NCBI GenBank assembly: GCA_036245805.1
Contig: BTRK01000006.1
Location: forward strand, 10,200,365-10,264,364
Origin: Pristionchus mayeri
Lineage: Eukaryota; Nematoda; Chromadorea; Rhabditida; Neodiplogasteridae
Reading direction: 5' to 3'
Length of the DNA: 64,000 nucleotides
The notes below the pieces were generated by a model that saw only the letters and a list, made by a program, of their open reading frames with translations, was not told the origin of the DNA and did not search any database. Position numbers and translations under genes: made by a program. Positions 1 to 12,800 of this stretch are shown in pieces (within the stretch, counting starts at the first letter, position 1; each line of letters begins with the position of its first letter).

Positions 1-206
1 GGTCCTTTCTCCTCTAGACAATTTAGGGCCCTTTCTCATCTGGACAATCTAGGGCCCTTTCTCCTCTAGACAATCTAGGGTCCTTCCTCATCTAGACAAC
101 ATAGGGCCCTTCCTCCTCTAGACAATCTAGGGCCATTTCTCCTCTAGACAATCTAGGGCCATTTCTCCTCTAGACAATCTAGGGCCATTTCTCCTCTAGA
201 CAATCT

Positions 207-1506
207 ACGGTCCTTTCTCCTCTAGACAATCTAGGGTCCTTCCTCCGCTAGACAATCTAGGGCCCTTTCTCCTCTAGACAATTTAGGGCCCTTTCTCATC
301 TGGACAATCTAGGGCCCTTTCTCCTCTAGACAATCTAGGGCCCTTTCTCCTCTAGACAATTTAGGGCCCTTTCTCATCTGGACAATCTAGGGCCCTTTCT
401 CCTCTAGACAATCTAGGGTCCTTCCTCATCTAGACAACATAGGGCCCTTCCTCCTCTAGACAATCTAGGGCCATTTCTCCTCTAGACAATCTAGGGCCAT
501 TTCTCCTCTAGACAGTCTAGTGCCATTTCTCCTCTAGACAATCTACGGTCCTTTCTCCTCTAGACAATCTAGGGTCCTTCCTCCGCTAGACAATCTAGGG
601 CCCTTTCTCCTCTAGACAATTTAGGGCCCTTTCTCATCTGGACAATCTAGGGCCCTTTCTCCTCTAGACAATCTAGGGCCCTTTCTCCTCTAGACAATCT
701 AGGGCCATTTCTCCTCTAGACAATCTAGGGCCATTTCTCCTCTAGACAACATAGGGCCCTTCCTCCTCTAGACAATCTAGGGCCCTTTCTCCTCTAGACA
801 ATCTAGGGCCCTTTCTCCTCTAGACAATCTAGGGCCATTTCTCCTCTAGACAATCTACGGTCCTTTCTCCTCTAGACAATCTAGGGTCCTTCCTCCGCTA
901 GACAATCTAGGGCCCTTTCTCCTCTAGACAATTTAGGGCCCTTTCTCATCTGGACAATCTAGGGCCCTTTCTCCTCTAGACAATCTAGGGCCCTTTCTCC
1001 TCTAGACAATTTAGGGCCCTTTCTCATCTGGACAATCTAGGGCCCTTTCTCCTCTAGACAATCTAGGGTCCTTCCTCATCTAGACAACATAGGGCCCTTC
1101 CTCCTCTAGACAATCTAGGGCCATTTCTCCTCTAGACAATCTAGGGCCATTTCTCCTCTAGACAATCTAGTGCCATTTCTCCTCTAGACAATCTACGGTC
1201 CTTTCTCCTCTAGACAATCTAGGGTCCTTCCTCCGCTAGACAATCTAGGGCCCTTTCTCCTCTAGACAATTTAGGGCCCTTTCTCATCTGGACAATCTAG
1301 GGCCCTTTCTCCTCTAGACAATCTAGGGCCCTTTCTCCTCTAGACAATCTAGGGCCATTTCTCCTCTAGACAATCTAGGGCCATTTCTCCTCTAGACAAC
1401 ATAGGGCCATTTCTCCTCTAGACAATCTAGGGTCCTTTCTCCTCTAGACAATCTAGGGCCCTTTCTCCTCTAGACAATCTAGGGCCATTTCTCCTCTAGA
1501 CAATCT
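207..1506. repeat. 650-bp HOR, tandem duplication
   Basis: CTACGG variants lie at about 208, 546, 858 and 1196. Spacings 338 and 312 alternate, so the pairs 208/858 and 546/1196 are each exactly 650 bp (25 monomers) apart. The rare CTAGTGCC monomer at about 511 recurs 650 bp later, with one substitution next to it (GACAGTC versus GACAATC). Small differences appear toward the end of the second copy, for example GGGCCCTTCC versus GGGCCATTTC after AACATA. Copy ends are approximate. Confidence 0.85.
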
Positions 1507-3853
1507 AGGGCCATTTCTCCTCTAGACAATCTAGTGCCATTTCTCCTCTAGACAATCTACGGTCCTTTCTCCTCTAGACAATCTAGGGTCCTTCCTCCGC
1601 TAGACAATCTAGGGCCCTTTCTCCTCTAGACAATTTAGGGCCCTTTCTCATCTGGACAATCTAGGGCCCTTTCTCCTCTAGACAATCTAGGGCCCTTTCT
1701 CCTCTAGACAATCTAGGGCCATTTCTCCTCTAGACAATCTAGGGCCATTTCTCCTCTAGACAACATAGGGCCATTTCTCCTCTAGACAATCTAGGGTCCT
1801 TTCTCCTCTAGACAATCTAGGGCCCTTTCTCCTCTAGACAATCTAGGGCCCTTTCTCCTCTATCTAGGGCCATTTCTCCTCTAGACAATCTAGGGCCATT
1901 TCTCCTCTAGACAATCTAGGGCCATTTCTCCTCTAGACAATCTAGGGCCATTTCTCCTCTAGACAATCTAGGGTCCTTTCTCCTCTAGACAATCTAGGGC
2001 CATTTCTCCTCTAGACAATCTAGGGTCCTTTCTCCTCTAGACAATCTAGGGTCCTTTCTCCTCTAGACAATCTAGGGTCCTTTCTCCTCTAGACAATCTA
2101 GGGTCCTTTCTCCTCTAGACAATCTAGGGCCCTTTCTCCTCTAGACAATCTAGGGTCCTTTCTCCTCTAGACAATCTCGGGTCCTTTCTCCTCTAGACAA
2201 TCTAGAGTCCTTTCTTCTCTAGACAATCTAGGGTCCTTTCTCCTCTAGACAATTTAGGGCCCTTTCTCATCTGGACAATCTAGGGCCCTTTCTCCTCTAG
2301 ACAATCTAGGGTCCTTCCTCATCTAGACAACATAGGGCCCTTCCTCCTCTAGACAATCTAGGGCCATTTCTCCTCTAGACAATCTAGGGCCATTTCTCCT
2401 CTAGACAATCTAGGGCCATTTCTCCTCTAGACAATCTACGGTCCTTTCTCCTCTAGACAATCTAGGGTCCTTCCTCCGCTAGACAATCTAGGGCCCTTTC
2501 TCCTCTAGACAATTTAGGGCCATTTCTCCTCTAGACAATCTAGGGCCATTTCTCCTCTAGACAACATAGGGCCCTTTCTCCTCTAGACAATCTAGGGCCA
2601 TTTCTCCTCTTGACAATCTAGGGCCATTTCTCCTCTAGACAACATAGGGCCCTTCCTCCTCTAGACAATCTAGGGCCCTTTCTCCTCTAGACAATCTAGG
2701 GCCCTTTCTCCTCTAGACAATCTAGGGCCATTTCTCCTCTAGACAATCTAGGGCCCTTTCTCCTCTATCTAGGGCCCTTTCTCCTCTAGACAATCTAGGG
2801 CCCTTTCTCCTCTATCTAGGGCCCTTCCTCCTCTAGACAATCTAGGGCCATTTCTCCTCTAGACAATCTAGGGTCCTTCCTCATCTAGACAACATAGGGC
2901 CCTTCCTCCTCTAGACAATCTAGGGCCATTTCTCCTCTAGACAATCTAGGGCCATTTCTCCTCTAGACAATCTACGGTCCTTTCTCCTCTAGACAATTTA
3001 GGGCCCTTTCTCATCTGGACAATCTAGGGCCCTTTCTCCTCTAGACAATCTAGGGCCCTTTCTCCTCTAGACAATCTAGGGCCATTTCTCCTCTAGACAA
3101 TCTAGGGCCATTTCTCCTCTAGACAACATAGGGCCCTTCCTCCTCTAGACAATCTAGGGCCATTTCTCCTCTAGACAATCTAGGGCCATTTCTCCTCTAG
3201 ACAACATAGGGCCCTTCCTCCTCTAGACAATCTAGGGCCCTTTCTCCTCTAGACAATCTAGAGCCCTTTCTCCTCTAGACAATCTAGGGCCGTTTCTCCT
3301 CTAGACAATCTAGGGCCATTTCTCCTCTAGACAATCTAGGGTCCTTTCTCCTCTAGACAATCTAGGGCCCTTTCTCCTCTAGACAATCTAGGGCCCTTTC
3401 TCCTCTATCTAGGGCCCTTTCTCCTCTAGACAATCTAGGGTCCTTCCTCATCTAGACAACATAGGGCCCTTCCTCCTCTAGACAATCTAGGGCCATTTCT
3501 CCTCTAGACAATCTAGGGCCATTTCTCCTCTAGACAATCTAGGGCCATTTCTCCTCTAGACAATCTACGGTCCTTTCTCCTCTAGACAATCTAGGGTCCT
3601 TCCTCCGCTAGACAATCTAGGGCCCTTTCTCCTCTAGACAATTTAGGGCCCTTTCTCATCTGGACAATCTAGGGCCCTTTCTCCTCTAGACAATCTAGGG
3701 CCCTTTCTCCTCTAGACAATCTAGGGCCATTTCTCCTCTAGACAATCTAGGGCCATTTCTCCTCTAGACAACATAGGGCCCTTCCTCCTCTAGACAATCT
3801 AGGGTCCTTCCTCATCTAGACAACATAGGGCCCTTTCTCCTCTAGACAATCTA

Positions 3854-6131
3854 CGGTCCTTTCTCCTCTAGACAATCTAGGGTCCTTCCTCCGCTAGACA
3901 ATCTAGGGCCCTTTCTCCTCTAGACAATTTAGGGCCCTTTCTCATCTGGACAATCTAGGGCCCTTTCTCCTCTAGACAATCTAGGGCCATTTCTCCTCTA
4001 GACAATCTACGGTCCTTTCTCCTCTAGACAATCTAGGGTCCTTCCTCCGCTAGACAATCTAGGGCCCTTTCTCCTCTAGACAATTTAGGGCCCTTTCTCA
4101 TCTGGACAATCTAGGGCCCTTTCTCCTCTAGACAATCTAGGGCCCTTTCTCCTCTAGACAATCTAGGGCCATTTCTCCTCTAGACAATCTAGGGCCATTT
4201 CTCCTCTAGACAACATAGGGCCCTTCCTCCTCTAGACAATCTAGGGTCCTTCCTCATCTAGACAACATAGGGCCCTTCCTCCTCTAGACAATCTAGGGCC
4301 ATTTCTCCTCTAGACAATCTAGGGCCATTTCTCCTCTAGACAATCTAGGGCCATTTCTCCTCTAGACAATCTACGGTCCTTTCTCCTCTAGACAATCTAG
4401 GGTCCTTCCTCCGCTAGACAATCTAGGGCCCTTTCTCCTCTAGACAATTTAGGGCCCTTTCTCATCTGGACAATCTAGGGCCCTTTCTCCTCTAGACAAT
4501 CTAGGGCCCTTTCTTCTCTAGACAATCTAGGGCCATTTCTCCTCTAGACAATCTAGGGCCATTTCTCCTCTAGACAACATAGGGCCCTTCCTCCTCTAGA
4601 CAATCTAGGGCCCTTTCTCCTCTAGACAATCTAGGGCCCTTTCTCCTCTAGACAATCTAGGGCCATTTCTCCTCTAGACAATCTAGGGCCATTTCTCCTC
4701 TAGACAATCTAGGGTCCTTTCTCCTCTAGACAATCTAGGGCCCTTTCTGCTCTAGACAATCTAGGGCCCTTTCTCCTCTATCTAGGGCCCTTTCTCCTCT
4801 AGACAATCTAGGGTCCTTCCTCATCTAGACAACATAGGGCCCTTCCTCCTCTAGACAATCTAGGGCCATTTCTCCTCTAGACAATCTAGGGCCATTTCTC
4901 CTCTAGACAATCTAGGGCCATTTCTCCTCTAGACAATCTACGGTCCTTTCTCCTCTAGACAATCTAGGGTCCTTCCTCCGCTAGACAATCTACGGTCCTT
5001 TCTCCTCTAGACAATCTAGGGTCCTTCCTCCGCTAGACAATCTAGGGCCCTTTCTCCTCTAGACAATTTAGGGCCCTTTCTCATCTGGACAATCTAGGGC
5101 CCTTTCTCCTCTAGACAATCTAGGGCCATTTCTCCTCTAGACAATCTACGGTCCTTTCTCCTCTAGACAATCTAGGGTCCTTCCTCCGCTAGACAATCTA
5201 GGGCCCTTTCTCCTCTAGACAATTTAGGGCCCTTTCTCATCTGGACAATCTAGGGCCCTTTCTCCTCTAGACAATCTAGGGCCCTTTCTCCTCTAGACAA
5301 TCTAGGGCCATTTCTCCTCTAGACAATCTAGGGCCATTTCTCCTCTAGACAACATAGGGCCCTTCCTCCTCTAGACAATCTAGGGTCCTTCCTCATCTAG
5401 ACAACATAGGGCCCTTCCTCCTCTAGACAATCTAGGGCCATTTCTCCTCTAGACAATCTAGGGCCATTTCTCCTCTAGACAATCTAGGGCCATTTCTCCT
5501 CTAGACAATCTACGGTCCTTTCTCCTCTAGACAATCTAGGGTCCTTCCTCCGCTAGACAATCTAGGGCCCTTTCTCCTCTAGACAATTTAGGGCCCTTTC
5601 TCATCTGGACAATCTAGGGCCCTTTCTCCTCTAGACAATCTAGGGCCCTTTCTTCTCTAGACAATCTAGGGCCATTTCTCCTCTAGACAATCTAGGGCCA
5701 TTTCTCCTCTAGACAACATAGGGCCCTTCCTCCTCTAGACAATCTAGGGCCCTTTCTCCTCTAGACAATCTAGGGCCCTTTCTCCTCTAGACAATCTAGG
5801 GCCATTTCTCCTCTAGACAATCTAGGGCCATTTCTCCTCTAGACAATCTAGGGTCCTTTCTCCTCTAGACAATCTAGGGCCCTTTCTGCTCTAGACAATC
5901 TAGGGCCCTTTCTCCTCTATCTAGGGCCCTTTCTCCTCTAGACAATCTAGGGTCCTTCCTCATCTAGACAACATAGGGCCCTTCCTCCTCTAGACAATCT
6001 AGGGCCATTTCTCCTCTAGACAATCTAGGGCCATTTCTCCTCTAGACAATCTAGGGCCATTTCTCCTCTAGACAATCTACGGTCCTTTCTCCTCTAGACA
6101 ATCTAGGGTCCTTCCTCCGCTAGACAATCTA
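3854..6131. repeat. 1139-bp HOR, tandem duplication
   Basis: Two adjacent near-identical copies, about 3854-4992 and 4993-6131. Rare markers repeat at exactly 1139 bp: CTACGG 3854/4993 and 4010/5149, the CTTTCTTCTC monomer 4510/5649, the CTTTCTGCTC variant 4749/5888, and the 21-bp truncated monomer 4780/5919. The length is 44 monomers minus the 5 bases lost in that truncated monomer. Private substitutions shared by both copies show the duplication is recent relative to the divergence of the monomers. Past 6131 the match breaks, with a CTAAACAA variant. Confidence 0.9.
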
Positions 6132-6149
6132 GGGCCCTTTCTCCTCTAA

Positions 6150-8900
6150 ACAATTTAGGGCCCTTTCTCATCTGGACAATCTAGGGCCCTTTCTCCTCTA
6201 GACAATCTAGGGCCCTTTCTCCTCTAGACAATCTAGGGCCATTTCTCCTCTAGACAATCTAGGGCCATTTCTCCTCTAGACAACATAGGGCCCTTCCTCC
6301 TCTAGACAATCTAGGGCCCTTTCTCCTCTAGACAATCTAGGGCCCTTTCTCCTCTAGACAATCTAGGGCCATTTCTCCTCTAGACAATCTAGGGCCATTT
6401 CTCCTCTAGACAACATAGGGCCCTTCCTCCTCTAGACAATCTAGGGCCCTTTCTCCTCTAGACAATCTAGGGCCTTTTCTCCTCTAGACAATCTAGGGCC
6501 ATTTCTCCTCTAGACAATCTAGGGCCATTTCTCCTCTAGACAATCTAGGGTCCTTTCTCCTCTAGACAATCTAGGGCCCTTTCTCCTCTAGACAATCTAG
6601 GGCCCTTTCTCCTCTATCTAGGGCCCTTTCTCCTCTAGACAATCTAGGGCCCTTTCTCCTCTAGACAATCTAGGGCCCTTTCTCCTCTAGACAATCTAGG
6701 GCCATTTCTCCTCTAGACAATCTAGGGCCATTTCTCCTCTAGACAACATAGGGCCCTTCCTCCTCTAGACAATCTAGGGCCCTTTCTCCTCTAGACAATC
6801 TAGGGCCCTTTCTCCTCTAGACAATCTAGGGCCATTTCTCCTCTAGACAATCTAGGGCCATTTCTCCTCTAGACAACATAGGGCCCTTCCTCCTCTAGAC
6901 AATCTAGGGCCATTTCTCCTCTAGACAATCTAGTGCCATTTCTCCGCTAGACAATCTAGGGCCCTTTCTCCTCTAAACAATTTAGGGCCCTTTCTCATCT
7001 GGACAATCTAGGGCCCTTTCTCCTCTAGACAATCTAGGGCCCTTTCTCCTCTAGACAATCTAGGGCCATTTCTCCTCTAGACAATCTAGGGCCATTTCTC
7101 CTCTAGACAACATAGGGCCCTTCCTCCTCTAGACAATCTAGGGCCCTTTCTCCTCTAGACAATCTAGGGCCCTTTCTCCTCTAGACAATCTAGGGCCATT
7201 TCTCCTCTAGACAACATAGGGCCCTTCCTCCTCTAGACAATCTAGGGCCTTTCTCCTCTAGACAATCTAGGGCCCTTTCTCCTCTAGACAATCTAGGGCC
7301 ATTTCTCCTCTAGACAATCTAGGGCCATTTCTCCTCTAGACAATCTAGGGCCCTTTCTCCTCTAGACAATCTAGGGCCCTTTCTCCTCTAGACAATCTAG
7401 GGCCATTTCTCCTCTAGACAATCTAGGGCCATTTCTCCTCTAGACAACATAGGGCCCTTCCTCCTCTAGACAATCTAGGGCCCTTTCTCCTCTAGACAAT
7501 CTAGGGCCCTTTCTCCTCTAGACAATCTAGGGCCATTTCTCCTCTAGACAATCTAGGGCCATTTCTCCTCTAGACAACATAGGGCCCTTCCTCCTCTAGA
7601 CAATCTAGGGCCCTTTCTCCTCTAGACAATCTAGGGCCCTTTCTCCTCTAGACAATCTAGGGCCATTTCTCCTCTAGACAATCTAGGGCCATTTCTCCTC
7701 TAGACAATCTAGGGTCCTTTCTCCTCTAGACAATCTAGGGCCCTTTCTCCTCTAGACAATCTAGGACCCTTTCTCCTCTAGACAATCTAGGGCCATTTCT
7801 CCTCTAGACAACATAGGGGCCCTTCCTCCTCTAGACAATCTAGGGCCCTTTCTCCTCTAGACAATCTAGGGCCCTTTCTCCTCTAGACAATCTAGGGCCA
7901 TTTCTCCTCTAGACAATCTAGGGCCATTTCTCCTCTAGACAATCTAGGGCCCTTTCTCCTCTAGACAATCTAGGGCCCTTTCTCCTCTAGACAATCTAGG
8001 GCCATTTCTCCTCTAGACAATCTAGGGCCATTTCTCCTCTAGACAACATAGGGCCCTTCCTCCTCTAGACAATCTAGGGCCCTTTCTCCTCTAGACAATC
8101 TAGGGCCCTTTCTCCTCTAGACAATCTAGGGCCATTTCTCCTCTAGACAATCTAGGGCCATTTCTCCTCTAGACAACATAGGGCCCTTCCTCCTCTAGAC
8201 AATCTAGGGCCCTTTCTCCTCTAGACAATCTATGGCCCTTTCTCCTCTAGACAATCTAGGGCCATTTCTCCTCTAGACAATCTAGGGCCATTTCTCCTCT
8301 AGACAATCTAGGGTCCTTTCTCCTCTAGACAATCTAGGGCCCTTTCTCCTCTAGACAATCTAGGACCCTTTCTCCTCTATCTAGGGCCCTTTCTCCTCTA
8401 GACAATCTAGGGCCCTTTCTCCTCTATCTAGGGCCCATTTCTCCTCTAGACAATCTAGTGCCATTTCTCCGCTAGACAATCTAGGGCCCTTTCTCCTCTA
8501 AACAATTTAGGGCCCTTTCTCATCTGGACAATCTAGGGCCCTTTCTCCTCTAGACAATCTAGGGCCCTTTCTCCTCTAGACAATCTAGGGCCATTTCTCC
8601 TCTAGACAATCTAGGGCCATTTCTCCTCTAGACAACATAGGGCCCTTCCTCCTCTAGACAATCTAGGGCCCTTTCTCCTCTAGACAATCTAGGGCCCTTT
8701 CTCCTCTAGACAATCTAGGGCCATTTCTCCTCTAGACAATCTAGGGCCATTTCTCCTCTAGACAACATAGGGCCCTTCCTCCTCTAGACAATCTAGGGCC
8801 CTTTCTCCTCTAGACAATCTATGGCCCTTTCTCCTCTAGACAATCTAGGGCCATTTCTCCTCTAGACAATCTAGGGCCATTTCTCCTCTAGACAATCTAG
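6150..8900. repeat. 130-bp (5-monomer) HOR sub-array
   Basis: AACATA junctions recur at 130 bp (5 monomers): 6281/6411, 6744/6874, 7445/7575, 8044/8174 and 8633/8763, with the order C-C-B-B-F. Other spacings are 104, 233, 234 and 235 bp. The odd 233 and 235 come from a 25-bp monomer near 7247 (GGGCCTTTC) and a 27-bp monomer near 7812 (CATAGGGGCCC). Larger copies of the 5-mer cluster carry over, for example the CTATGGCCC variant at about 8231 and 8820. Confidence 0.85.
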
Positions 8901-9366
8901 GGTCCTTTCTCCTCTAGACAATCTAGGGCCCTTTCTCCTCTAGACAATCTAGGGCCCTTTCTCCTCTATCTAGGGCCCTTTCTCCTCTAGACAATCTAGG
9001 GCCCTTTCTCCTCTATCTAGGGCCATTTCTCCTCTAGACAATCTAGTGCCATTTCTCCTCTAGACAATCTAGGGTCCTTTCTCCTCTAGACAATCTAGGG
9101 TCCTTTCTCCTCTAGACAATCTAGGGTCCTTTCTCCTCTAGACAATCTAGAGTCCTTTCTCATCTGGACAATCTAGGGCCCTTTCTCCTCTAGACAATCT
9201 AGGGTCCTTCCTCCTCTAGACAACATAGGGCCCTTCCTCCTCTAGACAATCTAGGGCCCTTTCTCCTCTAGACAATCTAGGGCCCTTTCTCCTCTAGACA
9301 ATCTAGGGCCATTTCTCATCTAGACAATCTAGGGCCATTTCTCCTCTAGACAATCTAGGTCCCTAC

Positions 9367-9866
9367 NNNNNNNNNNNNNNNNNNNNNNNNNNNNNNNNNN
9401 NNNNNNNNNNNNNNNNNNNNNNNNNNNNNNNNNNNNNNNNNNNNNNNNNNNNNNNNNNNNNNNNNNNNNNNNNNNNNNNNNNNNNNNNNNNNNNNNNNNN
9501 NNNNNNNNNNNNNNNNNNNNNNNNNNNNNNNNNNNNNNNNNNNNNNNNNNNNNNNNNNNNNNNNNNNNNNNNNNNNNNNNNNNNNNNNNNNNNNNNNNNN
9601 NNNNNNNNNNNNNNNNNNNNNNNNNNNNNNNNNNNNNNNNNNNNNNNNNNNNNNNNNNNNNNNNNNNNNNNNNNNNNNNNNNNNNNNNNNNNNNNNNNNN
9701 NNNNNNNNNNNNNNNNNNNNNNNNNNNNNNNNNNNNNNNNNNNNNNNNNNNNNNNNNNNNNNNNNNNNNNNNNNNNNNNNNNNNNNNNNNNNNNNNNNNN
9801 NNNNNNNNNNNNNNNNNNNNNNNNNNNNNNNNNNNNNNNNNNNNNNNNNNNNNNNNNNNNNNNNNN
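9367..9866. other. Assembly gap, exactly 500 N
   Basis: A run of N from 9367 to 9866, exactly 500 bases, typical of a fixed-size scaffolding placeholder. The last complete CTAGA before it begins at 9346 and the first after it at 9872. These are 526 bases apart, which is 20 monomers plus 6 bases, so the repeat register is not kept and the gap length is not a measurement. The sequence at each edge (CTAGGTCCCTAC on the left, GTCCTCTAG on the right) departs from the monomer, as expected at low-quality contig ends. The monomer families also change across the gap, so an unknown, possibly large, amount of array may be missing or the two contigs may not be true neighbours. Confidence 0.97.
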
Positions 9867-12800
9867 GTCCTCTAGACAATCTAGGGTCCTTTCTCCTCTA
9901 GACAATCTAGGGTCGTTTCTCCTCTAGATAATCTAGGGTCCTTTCTTCTCTAGACAATCTAGGGTCCTTCCTCCTCTAGACAATCTAGGGTCCTTTCTCC
10001 TCTAGACAATCTAGGTCCTTCCTCCTCTAGACAATCTAGGGTCCTTTCTCCTCTAGACAATCTAGGGTCCTTTCTCCTCTAGACAATTTAGGGCCCTTTC
10101 TCCTCTAGACAATCTAGGGCCCTTTCTCCTCTACACAATTTAGGGTCCTTCCTCCTCTAGACAATCTAGGGCCATTTCTCCTCTAGACAATTTAGGGCCC
10201 TTTCTCATCTGGAAAATCTAGGGTCCTTCCTCCTCTAGACAATCTAGGGCCATTTCTCCTCTAGACAATCTAGGGCCCTTTCTCCTCTAGACAATTTAGG
10301 GCCCTTTCTCATCTGAAAAATCTAGGGCCCTTTCTCCTCTAGACAATCTAGGGCCCTTTCTCCTCTAGACAATCTAGGGCCATTTCTCCTCTTGACAATC
10401 TAGGGCCATTTCTCCTCTAGACAATCTAGGGTCCTTTCTCCTCTAGACAATCTAGGGTCGTTTCTCCTTTAGATAATCTAGGGTCCTTTCTTCTCTAGAC
10501 AATCTAGGGTCCTTCCTCCTCTAGACAATCTAGGGTCCTTTCTCCTCTAGACAATCTAGGTCCTTCCTCCTCTAGACAATCTAGGGTCCTTTCTCCTCTA
10601 GACAATCTAGGGTCCTTCCTCCTCTAGACAATTTAGGGCCCTTTCTCCTCTAGACAATCTAGGGTCCTTTCTCCTCTAGACAATCTAGGGTCCTTTCTCC
10701 TCTAGACAATCTAGGGTCCTTTCTCCTCTAGTCAATCTAGGGTCCTTTCTTCTCTAGACAATCTAGGGTCCTTCCTCCTCTAGACAATCTAGGGCCATTT
10801 CTCCTCTAGACAATCTAGGGCCATTTCTCCTCTAGACAATCTAGGGTCCTTTCTCCTCTAGACAATCTAGGGTCCTTCCTCCTCTAGACAATTTAGGGCC
10901 CTTTCTCATCTGGACAATCTAGGGCCCTTTCTCCTCTAGACAATTTAGGGTCCTTCCTCCTCTAGACAATCTAGGGCCATTTCTCCTCTAGACAATCTAG
11001 GGCCCTTTCTCCTCTAGACAATCTAGGGCCCTTTCTCCTCTAGACAATTTAGGGCCCTTTCTCATCTGGAAAATCTAGGGCCCTTTCTCCTCTAGACAAT
11101 CTAGGGCCCTTTCTCCTCTAGACAATCTAGGGCCCTTTCTCCTCTAGACAATTTAGGGCCCTTTCTCATCTGGAAAATCTAGGGCCCTTTCTCCTCTAGA
11201 CAATCTAGGGCCCTTTCTCCTCTAGACAATCTAGGGCCCTTTCTCCTCTAGACAATTTAGGGCCCTTTCTCATCTGGAAAATCTAGGGCCATTTCTCCTC
11301 TTGACAATCTAGGGCCATTTCTCCTCTAGACAATCTAGGGTCCTTCCTCCTCTAGACAATCTAGGGTCCTTCCTCCTCTAGACAACATAGGGTCTTTCCT
11401 CCTCTAGACAACATAGGGCCCTTTCTCCTCTAGACAATCTAGGGTCCTTTCTCCTCTAGACAATCTAGGGTCCTTTCTCCTCTAGACAATCTAGGGTCCT
11501 TTCTCCTCTAGACAATCTAGGGTCCTTTCTTCTCTAGACAATCTAGGGTCCTTCCTCCTCTAGACAATCTAGGGCCATTTCTCCTCTAGACAATCTAGGG
11601 CCATTTCTCCTCTAGACAATCTAGGGTCCTTTCTCCTCTAGACAATCTAGGGTCCTTCCTCCTCTAGACAATTTAGGGCCCTTTCTCATCTGGACAATCT
11701 AGGGCCCTTTCTCCTCTAGACAATTTAGGGTCCTTCCTCCTCTAGACAATCTAGGGCCATTTCTCCTCTAGACAATCTAGGGCCCTTTCTCCTCTAGACA
11801 ATCTAGGGCCCTTTCTCCTCTAGACAATTTAGGGCCCTTTCTCATCTGGAAAATCTAGGGCCCTTTCTCCTCTAGACAATCTAGGGCCCTTTCTCCTCTA
11901 GACAATCTAGGGCCCTTTCTCCTCTAGACAATTTAGGGCCCTTTCTCCTCTAGACAATTTAGGGCCCTTTCTCATCTGGAAAATCTAGGGCCCTTTCTCC
12001 TCTAGACAATCTAGGGTCCTTTCTCCTCTAGACAATCTAGGTCCTTCCTCCTCTAGACAATCTAGGGTCCTTCCTCCTCTAGACAATTTAGGGCCCTTTC
12101 TCATCTGGACAATCTAGGGCCCTTTCTCCTCTAGACAATCTAGGGTCCTTCCTCCTCTAGACAATCTAGGGTCCTTCCTCCTCTAGACAACATAGGGTCT
12201 TTCCTCCTCTAGACAACATAGGTCTTTCCTCCTCTAGACAATCTAGGGTCCTTTCTCCTCTAGACAATCTAGGGTCCTTTCTCCTCTAGACAATCTAGGG
12301 TCCTTTCTCCTCTAGACAATCTAGGGTCCTTTCTTCTCTAGACAATCTAGGGTCCTTCCTCCTCTAGACAATCTAGGGCCATTTCTCCTCTAGACAATCT
12401 AGGGCCATTTCTCCTCTAGACAATCTAGGGTCCTTTCTCCTCTAGACAATCTAGGGTCCTTCCTCCTCTAGACAATTTAGGGCCCTTTCTCATCTGGACA
12501 ATCTAGGGCCCTTTCTCCTCTAGACAATTTAGGGTCCCTTCCTCCTCTAGACAATCTAGGGCCATTTCTCCTCTAGACAATCTAGGGCCATTTCTCCTCT
12601 AGACAATCTAGGGTCCTTTCTCCTCTAGACAATCTAGGGTCCTTTCTCCTCTAGACAATCTAGGGCCATTTCTCCTCTAGACAATCTAGGGCCCTTTCTC
12701 CTCTAGACAATTTAGGGTCATTTCTCCTCTAGACAATCTAGGGCCCTTTCTCCTCTAGACAATCTAGGGTCCTTTCTCCTCTAGACAATCTAGGGCCATT

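Larger units (their letters stand above)
1842..9030. repeat. Eleven 21-bp truncated monomers (5-bp deletion)
   Basis: In these monomers CTCTAGACAATCTAGGG is shortened to CTCTATCTAGGG. This removes five bases, equivalent to GACAA or AGACA, one arm plus loop of the dyad in the normal monomer. Junctions lie after bases 1862, 2767, 2814, 3407, 4780, 5919, 6616, 8379, 8426, 8968 and 9015. Three pairs are 47 bp apart (21+26): 2767/2814, 8379/8426 and 8968/9015, pointing to copying of a two-monomer unit. I noticed none to the right of the N gap. They account for the off-register HOR lengths in block I, for example 1139 = 44x26-5. Confidence 0.9.
1..9366. repeat. 26-bp satellite array, block I (left contig)
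   Basis: Uninterrupted head-to-tail copies of the 26-bp monomer (CTAGACAATCTAGGG then 11 mostly pyrimidine bases). All copies point the same way. Block I is marked by variants that are rare or absent further right: CTACGG in place of CTAGGG, the CCGCTAG variant, the AACATA junction followed by GGGCCCTTCCTCC, and monomers shortened to 21 bp. Monomer types B, C and D dominate, with few of the A and G types common to the right. No open frame, unique sequence or transposon is embedded. Larger units of 650, 1139 and 130 bp are listed separately. The array continues beyond base 1. The repeat call is certain; the biological location (pericentromere, subtelomere or other) is not visible. Confidence 0.98.

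Noticed and set aside
9357..9366. Unusual CTAGGTCCCTAC end as a possible array boundary
   Set aside because: It is only about ten bases, directly next to the N gap, and the array resumes after the gap. A low-quality contig end is the simpler reading.
9355..9905. Two minus-strand open frames of 174 and 180 codons across the N gap
   Set aside because: Nearly all codons are NNN. The few real residues at each end come from the satellite. They are artefacts of translating a gap and not genes.
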